Below, piece by piece: positions 60,001-64,000 of a DNA stretch of 64,000 nucleotides. Under the pieces are notes generated by a model. It was given only the letters and a program-made list of their open reading frames with translations. It made no database searches and was not told where the DNA came from. Position 1 is the first letter of the stretch; the number at the start of each line of letters is the position of its first letter. Position numbers and translations under genes: made by a program. This DNA comes from Norana najaformis. Lineage: Eukaryota; Annelida; Clitellata; Crassiclitellata; Hormogastridae. The stretch covers positions 46,950,530 through 47,014,529 of the forward strand of contig OZ029914.1 of NCBI GenBank assembly GCA_964023275.1. Direction: 5' to 3'.

Positions 60001-63000
60001 GTAAGCTGATAAGCAAGTGATAAGTCCTGCGATTCACTGTCCCGCGCACAGGATATTAGAAAAAGAGATCATCCAAGCCACAATTTCTGGATCCTGAGCT
60101 CGGGGAAGATCCAAGATGACATGGATCGATAACATCAAGTCGTGGACTGAAAGATCGCTCAACCAGTTAATACAGGAGACAAGGGACAGAAGCAGATGGT
60201 ACAGAATTGTCCGTAGTGCAGCCAATCCGCAACTCGAGGACGGTTCAAGACAAGACAAGACAAGTTGCGCATATTCTAATCCTATTATTCTTTGCCCAAC
60301 AACTTATTTAAACTAGTTAGCAGACCACATTTCTTTTTGGCCCAGTAGCCAGTTAAAAGGCATTAGTGTCAAATTTTAACGATTGGCACACTAACAGACT
60401 GGAAATTATTTAGCTCATTCTTTTTGTTATTCACGCAGTCCGTGTCATTAACGTTTTTGGCGAGTGGCAAGGAGAAACCGCAGCCGGTTCCGATCTAGTG
60501 AATCGCTTCAAGAACCCCAGATATATTCTAACCATTCCAGGTTTGGTAAAATTTATTGAGGTATATAATAAAGCTGATAAGCATGGGCGTGTAGAATATT
60601 CCTAGGAACATTCTGGACACATTAATGAGGCTGCTATATGCATTGAACTGCATGCAGTCCGTCTAATATGCTAATCATAATAAAAGCGATTATAAGAAGG
60701 TGCTTTAAAGAGAAGATTATTGGAAAACCTAATCCAGTTAAGCAGTAGATTTAATTTTAAAAAAATCCAATTTAAATGGTAAATTTAGCAGAAATTAAAT
60801 GATTCCTGCCTAAATGTAAATTAGTGTTGCAACAAATATTCCAGTTTAAAGGGTAAAGTAATGGAAAACTAAATATTCCAGGTAAAGGCTATATTGGTGG
60901 AAAAATGAATATTTCAGTTTGAAAGGTAGATTAGTGAAGAAATATTTTTCGCGAACTTGGTGTCGATTGTCGTTTATGCTGACAGAATGGAAAGTTTGCA
61001 TAGTTTATGAATCTCTGAAAATGAAATCTGTTTATTGATGCTATTTTTCGGCAGGAAATCGTAAAGTCAAAATCAGTTTCCAGTTGAGGCAAAGCAGGGA
61101 TATAAACAGGATTCTTCATTGTCGTCTGGACGTTTTCAAAGTAAGAGTTAACTTGTCCGCAGCCGTCCTTGAGCCGTGGAATGGCAAAAGTTAACTAGAC
61201 TCTCTTAAGTATTTTCTGAATCTGCATCTCTCTCACCATCCATCAATGTATGTATGCATGATGTATCGGGCTATTTAAATCCATTTTTTTCAAAATGAAA
61301 AAGGATAGACAATCACCTTGTCTTTCAAGTTAACGACTTTTCAGTTTCTTAGGGGCTTGGCTGGTAACTTTGGTAAGACGACAATTTGTTTCTAATATCT
61401 ATTTGGCTGGTAGCTTTTAGATTGGTGCGCTGATTTGTTTAATAGGCTTTTCATAGATTCAGTTTAAATGAAACATTCCTTTATAGGTTGACGAGGATAT
61501 CACGCGAGACAAAAGTCGCTGGATGGTGATGAACCAAATAACTAACATGGGGAAATTTATGGCCGGTGGAGAGGTTTCGTATGAGTATGAGTTGGCATCC
61601 GGAAAATACCTTCTGCTTCCAACATACTCGGGAAGGGAACGCATCAGCTGCCCTTTCTGCATACGAATCTTGACTCATACTCAAGTAAAGTGCAGGTAAG
61701 ACGACAATTTGTTTCTGATATCTATTACCCTACTTTGGTATTACCAATGGTGAGTGAAAATTGACAGTAAATGAAATTTTTGAAAGTCTAAACTGGCGGC
61801 GAGACAAGCAACAATTAGTCGGAAATATATATATCTTGAAATTCCTAGTTTTAGAATGTAATATCAAGTTCCTCGTTCTTGAGCTTGCTCACTGGAATCC
61901 TTAACGTCATAAATTGGTCTCAGTAGAGGAAAGTACATCATGGCTTTAGAGTTGTTGAGGTGAATGCTTGCATGAGTACAAGCTGAGTCCGTTTAGCAGG
62001 CTCGAACTCGCAAACGTTGAATTACAGATCGAGTGCGCTACCGAATTGACTACCGTATGGCACAAACTGTGAAAGGCTTCAGTTTTATTACTACATTTCG
62101 TGTTGCTTTTTTCTAGACCACAAACGGAAAACCCAGTTTTGTTTGTACGAACAGCTGAAAATGTTTTGAAAAATGGAGACCAAATCTACGAATTAGGTGA
62201 GGTGATTATAACTTCACATACCACAACACAGCACAACATGATATTGCATCAACTTAATATGACATAATCATATAACACAGGATTAAGGGCTTCAGAAGAA
62301 TTTTATGTGCGCGTTAGAACCACTGTTCAGCGTAAACTTTCGACAACTAATTCCGCCTAACTTGTAATTCCTAGTTTTAGAATGTAATATCAAGTTCCTC
62401 GTTCTTGAGCTTGATCACTGGAATCCTTAATGACTAAGTCTACAGACGCGATATCACCATTCAAACTATTTCGCAAGCCTATACCACTTGCACTAAAAAA
62501 TTTCGGCATTGAAGTTCCTGCCAGTTAATAAACAAGGTTTATATGTGAAACAAGGTTTATATGTGACCATGTGTCGCCTTGTTTGGAGCTATTACAGACA
62601 TTACTTCATATGTTAAGGATAAGAGAAATGAAGTTGCTAACACTTTCGAACCGTGAAAGTCTCTTCACTTAAGCTAGCTAGCCCTAAGAAAGCCTTAGGG
62701 CTAGCTTAATGAAAAGACTACTCTCCTTCTTCTGCGTTCCTGCTTATTTTTTCCACTTAATCTTACTTATTGTAGTCTCATTGATTACTTAGTCTTATTA
62801 ACTGCCTTGGGTATTATTAATAACTACCCAGAGTAACCTTTTAAGCTGCTTCAGCACACTCCCTTACATGTTTTGCACTCGCATGCATTTAAGCCTAATC
62901 TTAACCCGGTGACTGGTAATTAGATGTAGAAATTACCGTTTGTGTTGGCAATGTAGGAAAAATAGATTGCTTGTTTGGGGAATGGGTGAAGGATCAGACA

Positions 63001-63980
63001 GCTGGAGGCCAGATAAGCCACAGCTCGTTCAACAAGAATCCACAGTATGGACTGTCCGTTGAAGGTGAGTTTATTGCATGTGTACTCTGCCTGATCAATT
63101 GAGCGCTCACGTTGTAACATTGAGTCTACTGTACATGTTTGAACGGGAAAACAATACACAGGGCTATTTATACAATATTAAAACACCGAATTTATTGTAT
63201 GTCTCTTACTTTTTAATGACGAGCAACGCATTACAGACAGGAAAAAAAGTTATAATTTCAGTTGATGTCACTAATATTATTGACGTTGGGGATCAAATGC
63301 AGAAACGTATAAATTGTGCTGACGATGTAGGAAAATTAGGTAAATGTGAGCTTAGTATACATGTATATAAATGTGAGGAAATAAGCTCATGCCATGCATC
63401 GAGATGAGGCACAATTCTGTCTGCTATTCACATATGTAGTGATCTTTAGATCTTAACAAGGACCTGATAATGTTTAATGTCCTTGTATGTTGTAGGTAGG
63501 TAGGTAAGTATGATTCACGACGTTGTATTATAACGAAGAAGTCTGCCTCCTCCTTTATCACTGCCTCCTCCTTTATCACAGGTTTTGAACTGGCACCACA
63601 CGAGTATGCCAGTTGCGGATTTCCTGTATGCAGTACAGTCTCTGTTTCATTTGTTATGGTGCTCAGTATGCTTAATGTACACTGCAAGGCACTTTTTCAA
63701 TCCATGTGGCCCATCATTTCTGATAGCACTTTTTCCAAATTTTTCCCTCCTTTCTAGATTTGCAAATGTCTCAGCTTTGTATCTGTGGCAATATGGTTTA
63801 TCTGACGGAGTCATATCCATTATAATGACATAACCGCCAGCTGTAAGCAAATCCCTGTGATAGTAATACACATGCGTTGTACATGCTTTTACGACAGGCA
63901 ATGCTCCTCAACCAGTTCTGATAGATCTACTGCAAGAGTCTGTCGCACCAACGCACCCAATTGGTTGCTATGTAATTCAA
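50360..63980 (+). CDS. Calpain-like cysteine protease with three C2L domains, gene 3 (last exon beyond window)
   Basis: Exons: 50360-50617, 51277-51408, 51900-52102, 52736-52928, 53764-53835, 54156-54456, 55227-55331, 58033-58148, 58602-58819, 59622-59704, 60439-60540, 61055-61140, 61487-61695, 62117-62196, 62930-63064, 63898-63980. The 17th exon should follow beyond base 64000. Start MGSCSS, catalytic [17 protein letters not shown] and IRNPWGE are kept, so it should be active. Differences from gene 2: Ser to Tyr three residues after the catalytic Cys; a 6-base tandem duplication giving WVWV near 54350; one codon fewer in exon 7; four codons fewer in exon 9; Pro to Leu in exon 11. All indels keep frame and no stop is seen, which suggests selection or great youth. 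Exon 10 uses a GC donor, as in gene 2. Intron 7 holds the DNA transposon. Confidence 0.88.
51455..51766 (+). repeat. LINE 3' region in gene 3 intron 2
   Basis: Counterpart of 19235-19546 with the same ttacgattacgattg terminus. Inherited with the duplication. Confidence 0.7.
52985..53235 (-). mobile_element. LINE RT C-terminal fragment in gene 3 intron 4
   Basis: Counterpart of 20815-21050 at the same intron position, decayed. Confidence 0.6.
54030..54130. repeat. ATT/AGT trinucleotide microsatellite
   Basis: Counterpart of 21826-21950, with a different number of units. Confidence 0.85.
54573..54865 (+). repeat. SINE-like repeat, copy 2 (gene 3 only)
   Basis: Inserted in gene 3 intron 6 between sequences that are adjacent in gene 2 near 22378-22384. 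It starts tatggcccagttggct, has a B-box-like ccggatcgcaaccc, and shares cgggctagcacggtccgtac with the reverse complement of 44690-44935. It therefore moved after the segmental duplication. Confidence 0.6.
55937..55945 (+). promoter_or_regulatory. TATA box of the transposon ORF
   Basis: TATATAAAG lies about 120 bases upstream of the ORF start codon, inside the element, fitting an internal promoter. Confidence 0.45.
56060..57751 (+). CDS. Putative DDE-type transposase, 563 aa, intact
   Basis: Single open frame of 563 codons from an ATG with no intron, between inverted repeats. The N-terminus has C13-x2-C16 and C57-x2-C60, resembling a ZAD or other treble-clef zinc module, with a further CYFC motif near residue 95. 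A charged, Ser/Pro-rich linker follows. The C-terminal half shows strand-like segments carrying acidic residues in the order expected of an RNase H-fold transposase: D264 in RLFVDSS, D318 in HLCGDLKVV and E516 in EHGERFHQD. Cysteines near 337-340 (CFLC) may bind zinc. I recognise the overall type as an uncharacterised multi-copy protein of invertebrate genomes. The transposase assignment is inferred from the inverted repeats and the DDE-like pattern, not from a database match. It is nested in calpain gene 3 and transcribed in the same direction. Confidence 0.75.
   Translation: MPRKCVNTVDNFCYICGEVTFANQKKSVTDQVKKAYHAYFECKVGDQDKPWAPHICCATCTTQLSQWLNGKRPSMLFAVPMVWREQSNHVDDCYFCLVPPLSGGITKQKKSTIVYPNIPSALRPVPHGDGLPIPEPPAEYIFLDSSDEDKGEPTCSSPGPSACSDPDFHCGASSTPQRITQEELNDLVRDLDLSKNKAELLGSRLQQWNLLEEDVTITSYRKRHQQLEPFFMKEGNLVFCSNIDDLMNALQITHDPQEWRLFVDSSTLSLKAVPLHNGNRLPSIPLAHAVHMKETYDNLKQLLHSIDYNRYKWHLCGDLKVVAILMGLQQGYTKYMCFLCEWDSRARELHYVRKEWTPRQIMAVGQRNIQHPALVEAHKILLPPLHIKLGLVKNFVKAMDRTSPAFRYLHEKFPRLSEAKIKEGVFVGPQIRELFKDDRFNNLLEGDAKQAWNAFRLVSTDFLGNVRAENYKELVEDMLKQYQKFRCNMSLKMHFLHSHLDFFPDNCGMVSDEHGERFHQDIATMEQRYQGKWSTTMLADYCWTLRRDAPEQLYKRQAKKSKN
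58850..58960 (-). repeat. ATTACA-tailed retroelement 3' end in gene 3
   Basis: Counterpart of 24000-24135 in gene 2. Confidence 0.5.
59845..60010 (+). repeat. SINE-like repeat in gene 3 intron 10, interrupted
   Basis: Counterpart of 25040-25200, with a roughly 30-bp insertion at about 59925-59951 copied from 59341-59370. Confidence 0.5.
60045..60265 (+). mobile_element. LINE RT C-terminal fragment in gene 3 intron 10
   Basis: Counterpart of 25240-25445; encodes [20 protein letters not shown] and [16 protein letters not shown]. Confidence 0.8.
61993..62060 (-). repeat. tRNA-derived SINE head (relic) in gene 3
   Basis: Counterpart of 27178-27245, with the same B-box-like GCGAGTTCGAGCC on the minus strand. 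Confidence 0.5.
62361..62430 (+). repeat. 70-bp templated insertion
   Basis: Copy of an intron segment found at 27019-27088 in gene 2 and at about 61835-61904 in gene 3. It replaces a short tract present in gene 2 (ttcctcttaaaaccatgg). Confidence 0.85.
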
Positions 63981-64000
63981 GTAAGTATTTGAATTATGAA

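Larger units (their letters stand above)
50088..64000 (+). repeat. Segmental duplication, copy 2 (contains calpain gene 3)
   Basis: Aligns with 17608-30110 from the LINE remnant upstream of exon 1 to the window edge. Main differences in this copy: loss or absence of the LINE at 18191-18417, gain of a SINE (54573-54865), gain of a DNA transposon (55610-57962), and two templated insertions (near 59925 and 62361). Confidence 0.9.

Overview
The window is eukaryotic nuclear DNA from an animal, most likely a marine invertebrate. The genes have many short exons with GT-AG introns. The introns hold non-LTR retrotransposon tails, tRNA-derived SINEs, a piggyBac relic and microsatellites, and the families seen (calpain, ankyrin/PIDD-type ZU5-UPA-death domain) are metazoan. 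I cannot name the phylum. Base composition is AT-rich, with no bacterial-style operons, rRNA genes or CRISPR.

Layout. (1) 583-11804, + strand: the 3' part of a calpain-like cysteine protease gene (gene 1); its first exons lie left of the window. (2) 12.1-17.6 kb: intergenic, with retrotransposon debris and a small hairpin element. (3) 17894-30105, +: a complete 17-exon calpain-like gene (gene 2), predicted 875 aa, with a myristoylation-type start, Cys-His-Asn catalytic residues and three consecutive calpain C2-like (C2L) domains. (4) 30.1-33.5 kb: intergenic, with a long CATA microsatellite and a SINE. (5) 33511-43232, +: a 12-exon gene, predicted about 1091 aa, joining nine 40-residue charged helical repeats to ZU5-ZU5-UPA-death-death. 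(6) 43.2-50.1 kb: microsatellites, a SINE, a decayed C2H2 zinc-finger pseudogene on the minus strand, and a LINE tail. (7) 50360-63980, +: a third calpain-like gene (gene 3), almost identical to gene 2 in exons and introns, cut by the window edge before its last exon.

Genes 2 and 3 are a recent segmental duplication that starts at about 17608 and 50088 and runs to the right edge. Comparing the two copies dates several events in gene 3: a 2.35-kb DNA transposon with an intact 563-aa transposase-like ORF and nested inverted repeats, a SINE insertion, and two templated insertions. Gene 1 is older and more diverged, and one of its splice acceptors is mutated.

How the genes may work together is inference. 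Calpains are intracellular calcium-regulated proteases and ZU5-UPA-death proteins are scaffolds in death or NF-kB-type signalling, but nothing in the sequence shows that these loci interact. All gene models come from reading splice sites, phases and paralogue alignment by eye; no transcript evidence was available.
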